Shown: one piece after another, positions 53,975 through 63,817 of the stretch
Numbering within the stretch: position 1 is the stretch's first letter
Layout: every line of letters begins with the position of its first letter
Source of the DNA: Aurantimonas sp. Leaf443
GTDB lineage: Bacteria; Pseudomonadota; Alphaproteobacteria; Rhizobiales; Rhizobiaceae
Direction: 5' to 3'
Length of the DNA stretch: 64,000 nt
NCBI RefSeq assembly: GCF_001425575.1
Contig: NZ_LMRD01000007.1
Location: 310,001 to 374,000, forward strand
Program-made: the position numbers and the translations under genes
Notes under the pieces: model-generated
Seen by the model: only the letters and a program-made list of their open reading frames with translations
What the model was told of the DNA's origin: nothing
Databases searched by the model: none

Positions 53975-55213
53975 ATGGTACCGTCCGACCGCGCCGATGC
54001 ATCGCGCAGGGAAATTCGTGTTCCCGCAGCGCTCGCCACGGCGATCGGACTGGTTCTTCTCTCGGGCTGCGTGGCGGACGGCCCCGTCTTCGCGCCGATG
54101 GCCATGTCGGTGGCGCCCTCGAGCGAGGACGGCGCCAAGCTGGCCGCCGCCGATCCCGACGACGCCTCCTCCGGCCGCGTCTCGCCCGCCAAGTCCACCC
54201 GCGTCGCGGGAGCGGCCGCCGCCAAGAGCGCGCGCCTTGCCCGCAACGAGGAAGAGGGCGGCGAACGGGCCGCCGTGGCCAAGGCCGCGGCGCGCAATGC
54301 GGAGGCCGTCGCGGCCGTCGCCGTTCCCGCCAGCGCCCCGGCCCGGCGCGAGACGGGCGTTCCCGAGATCCGCCAGGCCAGCCTCGGCGGCGCTTCCATC
54401 TCCGGCTCCAGCGCCATCGACCAGCTGATCGAGAAGCACGCCGCCGCCAACGGCATTCCCGCCGCGCTCGCCTACGCGGTCGTTCGCGTCGAGAGCCGCT
54501 ACGATCCCAAGGCCCGGGGCGCGGGCGTCTACGGCCTGTCGCAGATCATGCCGTCCACGGCGCGCAGCCTCGGCTTCTCCGGCCCGACGGCCGCCCTCTA
54601 CGACGCCGACACGAACCTCACCTACGGCATGCGCTACCTCAAGGGCGCCTGGGAGAAGGGCGGCCACGACGTGTGCCGCGCGGCGATGAAGTACAAGGGC
54701 GGCCACCGCACCACGCGCATGTCGGCCTCGGCCGCGCGCTACTGCTCGGCCGTCAAGGCGCATATGGCCGAAGTCGCCGAGCGGCGCCGCATGCCGTCCG
54801 AGATCGAGACGCCGGCGCCCGAGAAGAAGGGCCTCATCGAGACCGTGGTCGCCGCCGTCACGCCCGCCCCGGCACCGGCGACGCCCAAGGCCGCCAAGGT
54901 CCGCGGCCTCCTGACGCCCGCACGCGGGGCCATCGTGCCGAGCGCGGCGCCCCGCGAGACGCCGGAGGCGGCGCCCGCCGCCGTCGCGGCCTTCGCGCCG
55001 GAAAAGGCCAGGCCTGCCGCGCTGACGCCGGAAACCGCGCGCACGCTCGCGGCGGCCGCCGTTCCCGCCCCGCGCCCGAGCGTTCAGGCCGGCGCCGGCA
55101 TCCCGGCCGCTGCCACCGCTCCGGCCGGCGAGGACGTCCTCGCCGAGCGCCTCGGCGGCTTCGGCGACGCTGACCTGTCCGGCGAATCGGCCCCGTCCTT
55201 CGCGGCGAACTGA
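53975..55213 (+). CDS. Lytic transglycosylase (SLT domain) lipoprotein
   Basis: A 412-residue protein. The start has a lipoprotein signal with lipobox LLSGC (Cys about 32). A low-complexity Ala-rich linker follows to about residue 148. The SLT catalytic domain (about 148-265) shows IDQLIEKHAAANGIPAALAY, the catalytic Glu in AVVRVESRYDPKA, GVYGLSQIMPSTARSLGFSG and DTNLTYGMRYLKGAWEKGGH. The last 140 residues are Ala/Pro-rich and probably disordered. It cleaves peptidoglycan glycan strands, forming 1,6-anhydro ends. The ATG at 53975 has GAGGGGA upstream. Confidence 0.9.
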   Translation: MVPSDRADASRREIRVPAALATAIGLVLLSGCVADGPVFAPMAMSVAPSSEDGAKLAAADPDDASSGRVSPAKSTRVAGAAAAKSARLARNEEEGGERAAVAKAAARNAEAVAAVAVPASAPARRETGVPEIRQASLGGASISGSSAIDQLIEKHAAANGIPAALAYAVVRVESRYDPKARGAGVYGLSQIMPSTARSLGFSGPTAALYDADTNLTYGMRYLKGAWEKGGHDVCRAAMKYKGGHRTTRMSASAARYCSAVKAHMAEVAERRRMPSEIETPAPEKKGLIETVVAAVTPAPAPATPKAAKVRGLLTPARGAIVPSAAPRETPEAAPAAVAAFAPEKARPAALTPETARTLAAAAVPAPRPSVQAGAGIPAAATAPAGEDVLAERLGGFGDADLSGESAPSFAAN

Positions 55214-55331
55214 GCCGACTTAGCGCCTGAGGATTTCCTGAGAAGCGTCGGCTCCGGCGGAATAGGGCGACGTGGCGAGCCGGTCGAAGCGACCGGGTCA
55301 GCGAAGGTCCCCTGCCGAACCGATGCGTGCC

Positions 55332-56108
55332 TCAGGGCGCTACGCGTCGCGTCGTCACCGCGAGCATCGGGCCGAGCGCGTCCCGCGCCTGGTCGATGCC
55401 GGCTGCGGGATAGTAGAGGCTCGACACCTGTCCGTCGAAGAAGAGCGCGTCCCGGCAGCCCAGTTCGTCGCGGAAGAATTTGGCGAAATCCCAGAAATTG
55501 ACCGGCTGGCGCGTCATCACGAGACGCACGGCGCGCCCGTCCTCCAGAGCGCAGGCCCCGTTGCGCACATAGAGACTGTCGGACCCTTCGATGAAGCGGG
55601 GATGCAGCGCCCCGTCGATCAGGAGCATCGGGCCGGACTGGGTGGCGAGATCCGGGCGGCGCGGCCGGGAGAGATAGCGGCCGGTCTCCATCACGGCGGC
55701 GCGGCCGTCCTCCACGAAGAAGACCCCGTTCGGCTTCATCGAGAAATTGCCCGGCCCCTCGCCCGTCGCCGCCGGGTGCAGTTCGCGCCCCGCCTGCACG
55801 GCGAGCCCGACGGCGCGGCGGTCCTCGTGATACATGCCGGCATTCATGGCGAGAAGCATCTCGCGTCCCTCGGCCTCCAGCGCGCGCCGCGCGCCGCCGA
55901 AGGTGCGGTAGGGCGTGCCGGACGCGTCCTCGGCCATCAGCGCCAGATCGTGACGCTCGAGATCGATGGAGCAGACGATATAGTCGATGCCGCCCACCCT
56001 GCGCTGCGCGCAGAGCCCGTCATGCCCGTCCGGGATCGTGGGCATGGGCTGCAGCCAGCCGAGGATGCCGGCGAGCGCCGCGAGCGGAAACGGCCAGATC
56101 CTGGGCAT
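55332..56108 (-). CDS. DUF2233 / phosphodiester glycosidase-like exported protein
   Basis: A 258-residue protein with an N-terminal signal or anchor (PRIWPFPLAALAGILGWLQP). The body carries the DUF2233 domain: LLAMNAGMYHEDRRAVGLAV, FSMKPNGVFFVEDGRAAVME, QSGPMLLIDGALHPRFIEGS, RLVMTRQPVNFWDFAKFFRD and ALFFDGQVSSLYYP. The fold is shared with the NAGPA phosphodiester glycosidase that uncovers mannose 6-phosphate in animals; bacterial members are mostly uncharacterised and may cut envelope glycans. ATG at 56108 with GAGGTG upstream. Its stop faces the SLT lipoprotein gene. Confidence 0.83.
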   Translation of the reverse strand: MPRIWPFPLAALAGILGWLQPMPTIPDGHDGLCAQRRVGGIDYIVCSIDLERHDLALMAEDASGTPYRTFGGARRALEAEGREMLLAMNAGMYHEDRRAVGLAVQAGRELHPAATGEGPGNFSMKPNGVFFVEDGRAAVMETGRYLSRPRRPDLATQSGPMLLIDGALHPRFIEGSDSLYVRNGACALEDGRAVRLVMTRQPVNFWDFAKFFRDELGCRDALFFDGQVSSLYYPAAGIDQARDALGPMLAVTTRRVAP

Positions 56109-56237
56109 GGGCACCTCACGTCGTCTGGCCGCTTCTGGCAAGGGCATGGCCCGCCGAGCGCCGGGCCGAGAGGCAAAGGCGCAACGAGGGCGCGCGGTTC
56201 CGGGCCTGTGCCGACAAGGCGGGTGCCGCCCGGGCCG

Positions 56238-56280
56238 GGGGGCGGACGGGCGCGCCGGCAAGGGCCGCCCGTCCGCCCCC
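56238..56280 (-). terminator. Long hairpin after dapD
   Basis: A perfect 15-bp stem (56238-56252 with 56266-56280) and a 13-nt loop, 12 bases past the dapD stop. There is no T-run, but the stem is very stable and separates dapD from the DUF2233 gene. Confidence 0.6.
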
Positions 56281-56292
56281 GCGCGCGAGACG

Positions 56293-57147
56293 CTAGGAGC
56301 GCAGCAGCTCGTTGATCGAGGTCTTGGAGCGGGTGCGCTCGTCGACGCGCTTGACGATGACGGCGCAATAGAGGCTCGGCCCCGGCTCGCCGTTGCCCAT
56401 CGGCTTGCCCGGCATGGCGCCGGCCACGACCACCGAATAGGGCGGCACCTCGCCATAGGTCACCGACCCGGTCTCGCGGTCCACGATCTTGGTGGACTGG
56501 CCGATATAGACGCCCATGCCGAGCACCGAGCCCTGGCGCACGATGCAGCCTTCCACGACCTCGGAGCGCGCGCCGATGAAGCAGTCGTCCTCGATGATGG
56601 TGGGGCCGGCCTGCATGGGCTCCAGGACGCCGCCGATGCCGACGCCGCCCGAGAGATGCACGTTGCGTCCGATCTGCGCGCAGGAGCCGACGGTGGCCCA
56701 GCCGTCCACCATGGAATTCTCGCCGACATAGGCGCCGAGATTGACGAAGGAGGGCATGAGCACCACGCCCTTGCCGATGAAGGCCGAGCGGCGCACGACC
56801 GAGCCGGGCACGGCGCGAAGGCCGGCGGCGCGGAAGCGCGCCTCGTCCCAGCCGGCGAACTTGGAGGGCACCTTGTCCCACCAGGTCGCTCCGCCGGGCC
56901 CGCCCTCGATGATCCCCATGTCGTTCAGGCGGAACGAGAGGAGCACGGCCTTCTTCAGCCACTGGTGCACGGTCCAGGCGCCGTCCGCCCCCCGCGTGGC
57001 GACGCGCGCCTCGCCCGAATCGAGCAGCTCGAGCGCGGCCTCCACCGCCTCGCGCACCGCGCCGCCGGTGGAGAGCGAGATCGTGTCGCGGGCCTCGAAG
57101 GCGTCCTCGATCGTGCGTTCGAGCGTGGCGCGGTCGGGCGCGGTCAT
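56293..57147 (-). CDS. dapD: 2,3,4,5-tetrahydropyridine-2,6-dicarboxylate N-succinyltransferase
   Basis: A 284-residue left-handed beta-helix acyltransferase of lysine/diaminopimelate synthesis, the partner step of dapE. Visible hexapeptide-repeat stretches: [60 protein letters not shown] and [20 protein letters not shown]. The N-terminal helical part ([17 protein letters not shown]) and C-terminal [20 protein letters not shown] are canonical. ATG at 57147. Divergent from the LOG-like gene. Confidence 0.95.
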   Translation of the reverse strand: MTAPDRATLERTIEDAFEARDTISLSTGGAVREAVEAALELLDSGEARVATRGADGAWTVHQWLKKAVLLSFRLNDMGIIEGGPGGATWWDKVPSKFAGWDEARFRAAGLRAVPGSVVRRSAFIGKGVVLMPSFVNLGAYVGENSMVDGWATVGSCAQIGRNVHLSGGVGIGGVLEPMQAGPTIIEDDCFIGARSEVVEGCIVRQGSVLGMGVYIGQSTKIVDRETGSVTYGEVPPYSVVVAGAMPGKPMGNGEPGPSLYCAVIVKRVDERTRSKTSINELLRS

Positions 57148-57262
57148 GTCGGGGACTCCTGTCCTATGGCATAAGGGGATGGCCGGCGCGGCCCTCGCGG
57201 TCGGCGCGGACCCTAGTGGAAGGGTCCAGATGGGTCAATCGAGCCGGAAAGGCCGGGAAAGC

Positions 57263-58135
57263 ATGGCAGAAGAACCGTCGCACGAGGCCGGCGAGGCCGA
57301 GGTCTTCGATCCGTTTCCCTCCTCGGGAGAGGACCGCCAGCGCCAGAAGCGGGTGCCCGACACGCCCCAGACGCGCTCGCCGACCTACCGCCTCGCCTTC
57401 GCCGACGCCGACTTCCTGACGCGCGAGGAGATGCGCGGCGTGCGCCTGCAGCTGGAACTCGCAAAGCCCGAGATCGGCCTCGACGAGGCGGGCATCCTGT
57501 CCACCGTCGTCCTCTTCGGCGGGGCGCGCATTCCCGAACCCGGCAAGCCGGCCCTTTCCGCCCGCAACGCGGTGCAGGCGCGGAATCTCGCCGCCGCCTC
57601 GCGCTACTACGAGGAGGCGCGCCGCTTCGCGCAGGCCGCCTCGCGCCATTCGCAGGATCTCTACGAGGGCCGCGAATTCGTCATCGTCACCGGCGGAGGG
57701 CCGGGCATCATGGAGGCGGGCAACCGGGGCGCGGCCGATGTCGGCGCCAAGTCGATCGCGCTCAACATCATCCTGCCGCACGAGCAGGCGCCGAACCTCT
57801 ACGCCACGCCCGAACTGTGCTTCAACTTCCACTATTTCGCGATCCGGAAGATGCACTTCCTCCTGCGCGCCAAGGCCATGGCGATCTTTCCCGGCGGCTT
57901 CGGCACGATGGACGAGATGTTCGAGGCGCTGACCCTCGTGCAGACCGGGCGCATGGCGCGCATTCCGATCCTGCTCTTCGGCGAGCCCTTCTGGCGCAAG
58001 GTCGTCGACTTCCAGGCGCTGGCCGAGGCCGGCACGATCGCGCCCGAGGACATGGACCTCATCACCTTCGTCGACACGGCGGAAGAAGGCTGGCAGGCGA
58101 TCGCGCGCTTCTACGCCTTCGAGGACCCCGCCTGA
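57263..58135 (+). CDS. LOG-family (TIGR00730-like) nucleoside 5'-monophosphate phosphoribohydrolase-type protein
   Basis: A 290-residue Rossmann-fold protein of the lysine decarboxylase-like / LOG superfamily. The diagnostic PGGFGTMDE (about residues 212-220, within AMAIFPGGFGTMDEMFEALT) and VIVTGGGPGIMEAGNRGAAD are both present, with LPHEQAPNLYATPELCFNFH between. Family enzymes hydrolyse nucleoside monophosphates to base and ribose 5-phosphate. This longer form with an N-terminal polar part of about 80 residues is frequent in alphaproteobacteria. ATG at 57263 (GGGA upstream); another in-frame ATG at 57230, preceded by GGAAGGG, is equally possible. Older labels call it lysine decarboxylase, without basis. 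Confidence 0.85.
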   Translation: MAEEPSHEAGEAEVFDPFPSSGEDRQRQKRVPDTPQTRSPTYRLAFADADFLTREEMRGVRLQLELAKPEIGLDEAGILSTVVLFGGARIPEPGKPALSARNAVQARNLAAASRYYEEARRFAQAASRHSQDLYEGREFVIVTGGGPGIMEAGNRGAADVGAKSIALNIILPHEQAPNLYATPELCFNFHYFAIRKMHFLLRAKAMAIFPGGFGTMDEMFEALTLVQTGRMARIPILLFGEPFWRKVVDFQALAEAGTIAPEDMDLITFVDTAEEGWQAIARFYAFEDPA

Positions 58136-58145
58136 CAGGCGGGCC

Positions 58146-59483
58146 TCACCCGGCCGTCGTCGAACGGGCGCGCAGGGGCTCGCACGGGTCCGAGACGTCG
58201 AAGCGCGGCGTCGTCAGCACCGCGTCGAACCGGCCGGTGGAGCCCGTTTCGGCACGCCCCGTCCCGTCCGCCTCGGCAAGACCGACGGCATAGACCGCAG
58301 CGCCCGGCTCGGCCGCCTCGAGAAGGGCGGGAACGGCGCGGTCGGCGCGCACGTGCCCGGCGCCGGCGATGAGCACGACGGGGCCGGTGCCGCGGGCCTC
58401 CATCATCGCCCGGGCGAGCGCGCCGTCGCGGGCGCGCTGGATCTCGGCCATGCGCGGCAGGGCGGAATCGGGCATGAGGCCGCAATGGCCGGCGGCGATC
58501 TCCGCGCCGAGACCCTGCTCGTCCTCGGGCGAAAGGGCGCGGTCGAGAAGGAGGCGGGCGCGCTCCTCCGGCTCCAGCGCCGCCGCACCGCCCTTGCGCA
58601 GCGTCTTCAAGGTGGCGGCGGACAGATCGCCGGCGCGCAAGGAGAGGCCCGCGTCGAGCGCGGCGCGGACGATCGGCGCGTAGAGGGCGAAATCGGGCCA
58701 GCCGCGCTTCTCCCAGTCGAGCCGCTCGCCATAGGTCTCCGCAAGAGCGCCGTCGCGGGCGAGCCGGTCGAGAACCGGCTGCAGGTCGGCCGGCACCATT
58801 TCGAAGACGACGGCGCCGCCGTCCCGGCGCGCGGCCACCGCGGCGAGGATCGCGGCCTGCAGCGCGTGATGGTCGGGATTGTCGTGCGCCTCGCCGAGGA
58901 GGAGATAGTCGGCGTCACCCGCGCGCCGAAGAAACTCCGCCTCCGTCAGGGACGCGCCCGTCCCGTCGGCCAGCGTGCCGACGCGCGGATCGTCCGAAAA
59001 ATGCGTCGAGACGAAGGGCGGCCAGATCGTCGCCTCGCCCGGCGCCTCGACCATGGCGGTCGGCTCCAGCCAGGTCAGCGGATCGGGCGCGCGCTCGTCG
59101 GGGGCGGCGAGCGCGGTGGCGTAGGTCGAGAGCTCGGGCGCGCGCATGCGGGCGACGGAGGCGACGAGGAGCGGGTCGAGATCGGGAATGACGTCCGCCC
59201 CCTCGCCCGCCTCGAAGGGCGCGGCGGTCGCGACAGGCACCGGCTCCAGGCGCCGGCCCTCGCGCGCGATGCGCGTGTCGGGAGCCAGGCGCGGAAAGGA
59301 GGCCTCGCGCGGCGCATCCGGCACCGGCATCGACACCGCATCCGGCATCGGCGTCGACGCGGGGACGGCCGTCTCCTCCGCCGGCCCCTCGGCCTGCGCC
59401 GTCCACGCGCCCGCGCCCGCGATCGCGGCGCCCAGCCCGAGGAAGAGGGCGCAGGCGGAGGTGATGCGGGCGGTGGATCTCAA
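58146..59483 (-). CDS. ChaN-family exported protein
   Basis: A protein of 445 residues. From the TTG at 59483 it begins with a clean signal peptide (RSTARITSACALFLGLGAAI to about TAQA) and GAGGGAG sits six bases before; the ATG at 59546 would add 21 charged residues. Residues about 40-170 are Pro/Ala-rich. The ChaN/haem-binding (DUF399) domain starts with DADYLLLGEAHDNPDHHALQ and includes VVFEMVPADLQPVLDRLARD, DWEKRGWPDFALYAPIVRAA and the AGHCGLMPDSALPRMAEIQR stretch, then VLIAGAGHVRADRAVP. Related lipoproteins bind haem, but family function is not settled. No haem uptake gene is near. Convergent with the LOG-like gene, 10 bases apart. Confidence 0.8.
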   Translation of the reverse strand: MRSTARITSACALFLGLGAAIAGAGAWTAQAEGPAEETAVPASTPMPDAVSMPVPDAPREASFPRLAPDTRIAREGRRLEPVPVATAAPFEAGEGADVIPDLDPLLVASVARMRAPELSTYATALAAPDERAPDPLTWLEPTAMVEAPGEATIWPPFVSTHFSDDPRVGTLADGTGASLTEAEFLRRAGDADYLLLGEAHDNPDHHALQAAILAAVAARRDGGAVVFEMVPADLQPVLDRLARDGALAETYGERLDWEKRGWPDFALYAPIVRAALDAGLSLRAGDLSAATLKTLRKGGAAALEPEERARLLLDRALSPEDEQGLGAEIAAGHCGLMPDSALPRMAEIQRARDGALARAMMEARGTGPVVLIAGAGHVRADRAVPALLEAAEPGAAVYAVGLAEADGTGRAETGSTGRFDAVLTTPRFDVSDPCEPLRARSTTAG

Positions 59484-59605
59484 AGGATGCTCCCTCGGGC
59501 GGTCGGGACGACGCGGCCCCGGCGCCGAATCGGCCTGCCGGGCCACGAGCTTTCCGCTCCGGATGTGGCCAGAATATTGCGGGACAAGATGGAGTGGCCG
59601 GGCGC

Positions 59606-60826
59606 CTAGAGAAGGGCCGCCACGCCTTTCGAGGGCCAGCAGGTGGCCGGGCGCCCCGCCGTCTCCTCCACGAGCCCGATGGAGCGCCGGGTCTTGAAGC
59701 CGGCGAGCCCGTCGGCGCCGCCGACATCCATCCCGCGCGCCTGCATCGCCTCCTGCAGCCGCGCCACGTCGCCGCGGGTGAGGCGCTCGGTCGCGGCGAA
59801 CCGCGTGACGAGCGGCGCGCCGCCGCTCATGCGGTCGGCCGCATGCAGGACGTAGAGCGCGTAGAGGTCGGAATTGTTGTAGTCCTTGACGACGTAGAAG
59901 TTCGGCGAGACGAGGAAGGCCGGCCCGGCGCGCCCGGCCGGCATCATCAGATGCGCGGAGGCGCCCAGCGCGCGCGCCGAAAAGGCCTCGCCGGAGACGC
60001 GGGTGACGCCGGCGCCGGCGAACTCGGCGAGCGGGCGGCCGCGATCCGGCCCTTCCAGGCTGCAGGAGACGGCCGCCGGCACGCGGGCCTCGCCGCCCCA
60101 GGCGACGCCCTTGCGCCAGCCCGCGCGCGCCAGGTAGTTCGCGATCGAGGCGAGCGTGTCGGGCACGGAATTCCAGATGTCGCGCCGGCCGTCGCCGTCG
60201 AAATCGACCGCCACGGCCAGGAACTTCGTCGGCATGAACTGCGGCTGGCCGAGCGCGCCCGCCCAGGAGGAGCGCATCTGCGAGACGCGCAGGTGTCCGT
60301 CGGAGACGATCTTCAGCGCCGCGACGAGCTCGGCGCGGAACATCTCCTTGCGCCGCGAGGCCCAGGCCTTGGTGCCGAGCACCGCGAAGGCGTTTTCCGG
60401 AATCTTGGCCGCGCCGAAGGCCGATTCGCGGCCCCAGATCGCCACGATCACCGGGGCCGGCACGCCGTAGCGCGCCTCGATGCGCTTCAGGAGCGCGCCG
60501 TGGCGCTTCAGCATGGCGCGCCCGGTGTTGACCGTGCCGGCGAGCGCCTTCTCGGAGAGATAGTCCGCCCCGCTCCTGAACTCGGCCTGCCGGTTGATCT
60601 CCTCGACCTTCGCCGGGCGGCCGGGAAGGTTGAGGTCGGGCAGGTCGAGCCGCGGCGTCACGCCGGAGAACGCCTCCTCGAACACGGCGCGCGGCACGCG
60701 CTCGGCCTTGGCCTGCGGCCAGACATCGGCCTCCAGGAAGCGGCGGAAGTCGTCGGTCAGCGCGTCGGCGCGGGCGGGAAGGGCGGCAAGCGCGAGGAAG
60801 CCGGCGATCAGGACGGTGCGAAACAT
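59606..60826 (-). CDS. Lytic murein transglycosylase, MltB-like, with peptidoglycan-binding domain
   Basis: A 406-residue protein with a signal peptide (FRTVLIAGFLALAALPARA). The SLT_2/MltB catalytic domain (about 25-320) has the catalytic Glu in VAIWGRESAFGAAKIPEN, SSWAGALGQPQFMPTKFLAV, VDFDGDGRRDIWNSVPDTLA and YVVKDYNNSDLYALYVLHAA. A C-terminal peptidoglycan-binding domain (about 345-395, LQEAMQARGMDVGGADGLAG, FKTRRSI) follows. There is no lipobox, so it is soluble periplasmic. It is the second transglycosylase of the window. ATG at 60826; read after fghA with 80 bases between. Confidence 0.9.
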   Translation of the reverse strand: MFRTVLIAGFLALAALPARADALTDDFRRFLEADVWPQAKAERVPRAVFEEAFSGVTPRLDLPDLNLPGRPAKVEEINRQAEFRSGADYLSEKALAGTVNTGRAMLKRHGALLKRIEARYGVPAPVIVAIWGRESAFGAAKIPENAFAVLGTKAWASRRKEMFRAELVAALKIVSDGHLRVSQMRSSWAGALGQPQFMPTKFLAVAVDFDGDGRRDIWNSVPDTLASIANYLARAGWRKGVAWGGEARVPAAVSCSLEGPDRGRPLAEFAGAGVTRVSGEAFSARALGASAHLMMPAGRAGPAFLVSPNFYVVKDYNNSDLYALYVLHAADRMSGGAPLVTRFAATERLTRGDVARLQEAMQARGMDVGGADGLAGFKTRRSIGLVEETAGRPATCWPSKGVAALL

Positions 60827-60906
60827 GGGGCGATGATAGCGGGCGGCGCGGCCGAGCGACAGGGCCGTGTCGCCCGCCCTCGCCCGCCGCCCGTCCGCCC
60901 GCCGTC

Positions 60907-61749
60907 TCAGCGAAGGCGCGCGGCGTGCCAGCGCAGGTGATCCTCCATGAAGGTGGAGATGAAGTAGTAGCTGTGGTCGTAGCCCTCCTGGAGCCGCAGC
61001 GTGAGGGCGATTCCCGCCGCCTCGCAGGCGGCCTTCAGGCGCTGCGGCTGCAACTGGTCCTCGAGGAAAGTGTCCGCCCCGCCCTGGTCGACGAGGAGTT
61101 CGGGAAGGCGCGCGCCGTCCTCGATCAGCGCCACCGCATCGTGGCGGCGCCAGGCCGCGCGGTCCTCGCCGAGATAGCCGCCCAGCGCCTTGTGCCCCCA
61201 GGGAACCTCGCCGGGCGCCACGATCGGCGCGAAGGCCGAGACGGCCTTGAAGCGCTCGGGGAAGGTCAGGCCGATCGTCAGCGCGCCGTGGCCGCCCATC
61301 GAATGGCCCATGATCGACTGGCGCGCCGCGTCGGCGGGGAACTCGGCTTCGAGAAGCGCGGGCAGTTCCTTCGTGACGTAGGACCACATGCGGTAGTGCC
61401 GGGCGAAGGGCTCCTCGGTCGCATCCACGTAGAAGCCGGCGCCGAGGCCGAAATCGTAGGCGCCGGCCGCATCGTCCGGCACGCCCTCGCCGCGCGGGCT
61501 CGTGTCGGGCGCCACGAAGATCAGGCCGAGCTCGGCGCAGAGGCGGCGATACTCGCCCTTCTCCGTCACGTTCGCATGGGTGCAGGTGAGGCCCGACAGG
61601 TACCAGACGACCGGGAGCCTGGCGCCCGGCGCGTGCGGCGGCACGAAGACCGAGAACACCATGTCGGTGCCGGTCTCCCGCGAGGCATGGCGATAGACGC
61701 CCTGCACGCCGCCATGGGCCTTGGTGGTGGAAACGGTTTCGAGCGCCAT
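60907..61749 (-). CDS. fghA: S-formylglutathione hydrolase
   Basis: A 280-residue alpha/beta hydrolase completing glutathione-dependent formaldehyde oxidation (S-formylglutathione to formate and glutathione). It shows FSVFVPPHAPGARLPVVWYL, SGLTCTHANVTEKGEYRRLC, the nucleophile Ser in SIMGHSMGGHGALTIGLTFP, SAFAPIVAPGEVPWGHKALG, the acid in LVDQGGADTFLEDQLQP and the His in QEGYDHSYYFISTFMEDHLR. All canonical for the FrmB/FghA family. ATG at 61749, 45 bases after an acetyltransferase gene in the frmA operon. Confidence 0.95.
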   Translation of the reverse strand: MALETVSTTKAHGGVQGVYRHASRETGTDMVFSVFVPPHAPGARLPVVWYLSGLTCTHANVTEKGEYRRLCAELGLIFVAPDTSPRGEGVPDDAAGAYDFGLGAGFYVDATEEPFARHYRMWSYVTKELPALLEAEFPADAARQSIMGHSMGGHGALTIGLTFPERFKAVSAFAPIVAPGEVPWGHKALGGYLGEDRAAWRRHDAVALIEDGARLPELLVDQGGADTFLEDQLQPQRLKAACEAAGIALTLRLQEGYDHSYYFISTFMEDHLRWHAARLR

Positions 61750-61794
61750 GATCTTCGTCCTCGTCAGAAGGGTCGACGGCGGCGCGCTCCGGCC

Positions 61795-62255
61795 TCAGGC
61801 CGGACGGCGCATGTCGACATGGGGGATGTCGTCTTCGAGATAGGGGTCCGAGACGGCGGCAAAGCCGTGCCGGGCGTAGAAGGGCTGGAGATGGGCCTGC
61901 GCCGAGAGGTCGATCTCGAGCCCGGGAAAGCGCCGCGCGCAGAAGGCGAGCGCCTCCTCCATCATGCGATGGCCGAGACCGGCCCCGCGAGAGCCCTTCG
62001 CGCTCGCCACGCGCCCGATGCAGGGGCGGCCGCCGGAGCCCTCCGGCGGCAGGACGCGCAGGCAGGCGGCGAGGTCGCGGCCGACGATCCAGCGCAGGTG
62101 GAAGGCGTGCGGGTCGCGCCCGTCGATCTCGGCGAAGGCGCAGGCCTGCTCCACCACGAACACGGCGGCGCGCAGGCGCAGGAGGTCGTGGACCTCCCGC
62201 CCCGTCAGTTCGTCGAAGGCGGCCCAGCGCCAGAGGGCGCCGGACCCGCCGTCGA

Positions 62256-62259
<4 letters not shown>
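61795..62259 (-). CDS. ElaA-like GNAT acetyltransferase
   Basis: A 154-residue GNAT protein of the ElaA branch. Start region: [20 protein letters not shown] and [20 protein letters not shown], then [20 protein letters not shown]; acetyl-CoA loop: [14 protein letters not shown] after [12 protein letters not shown]; late: [20 protein letters not shown]. The start is a TTG at 62259 sharing bases with the frmA stop (TTGA), so translation is coupled. ElaA substrates are unknown. It sits between frmA and fghA, which are normally adjacent. Confidence 0.83.
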
Positions 62260-63365
<1,106 letters not shown>

Positions 63366-63540
63366 GCGGCATGTCTCCCCACTTCGGTCGCCGTTTGCTA
63401 GCCGCTCCGATCGGGATTGCAAATCCCCGGCGCGCGAGAATCGCCGATCGGACCGCATATGGGTAAGAACGCCGGGATGGATCCGATCGAGCGATCGACG
63501 GAGCCTATCGAACGCCCGGCTCGGCGCAGGCGCGTCCGCG

Positions 63541-63568
63541 TTGCGATCCGCGCGCTCGAGCGTATAGT
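63541..63568 (+). promoter_or_regulatory. Sigma-70-like promoter of the edge operon
   Basis: TTGCGA (63541-63546), a 16-base spacer and TATAGT (63563-63568). The ATG of the 74-residue gene begins seven bases after the -10, so transcription would start at or next to the A of the ATG. Confidence 0.6.
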
Positions 63569-63575
63569 TCCGTCC

Positions 63576-63800
63576 ATGGACGCCATTCTGCTCCCGATCG
63601 TTCCGGCTGACTTCCCGGCTCTTGCGCTGCTGGCCTGGAACCGCGATCCCACCCGGGCGCTCTCGGCCGAAGACGCATTCAATCTTTACGAGCGCAACTG
63701 GCGCCACGTTGATATCGACACCCTGACGCCGGCTGAGCGCGATCTGATCGCCGCGCTGACCCGCGCCTTCGGCGGCGGGCATTTTCTGGCCACGCGCTGA
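63576..63800 (+). CDS. Hypothetical 74-residue protein, possible partner of the edge nucleotidyltransferase
   Basis: A 74-residue soluble protein ([20 protein letters not shown]...) with the segments [20 protein letters not shown] and [20 protein letters not shown], looking like three short helices. No DNA-binding motif is certain and I do not recognise a family. A promoter ends seven bases before the ATG and no ribosome site is seen, so a leaderless mRNA is likely; an upstream in-frame ATG (63478) would give a longer basic N-terminus. It ends 17 bases before a nucleotidyltransferase-like gene with GGGGA before its ATG. A role as antitoxin or cognate small subunit is inference from this pairing. 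Confidence 0.6.
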   Translation: MDAILLPIVPADFPALALLAWNRDPTRALSAEDAFNLYERNWRHVDIDTLTPAERDLIAALTRAFGGGHFLATR

Positions 63801-63817
63801 CGGTGCGGGGATCCGGC

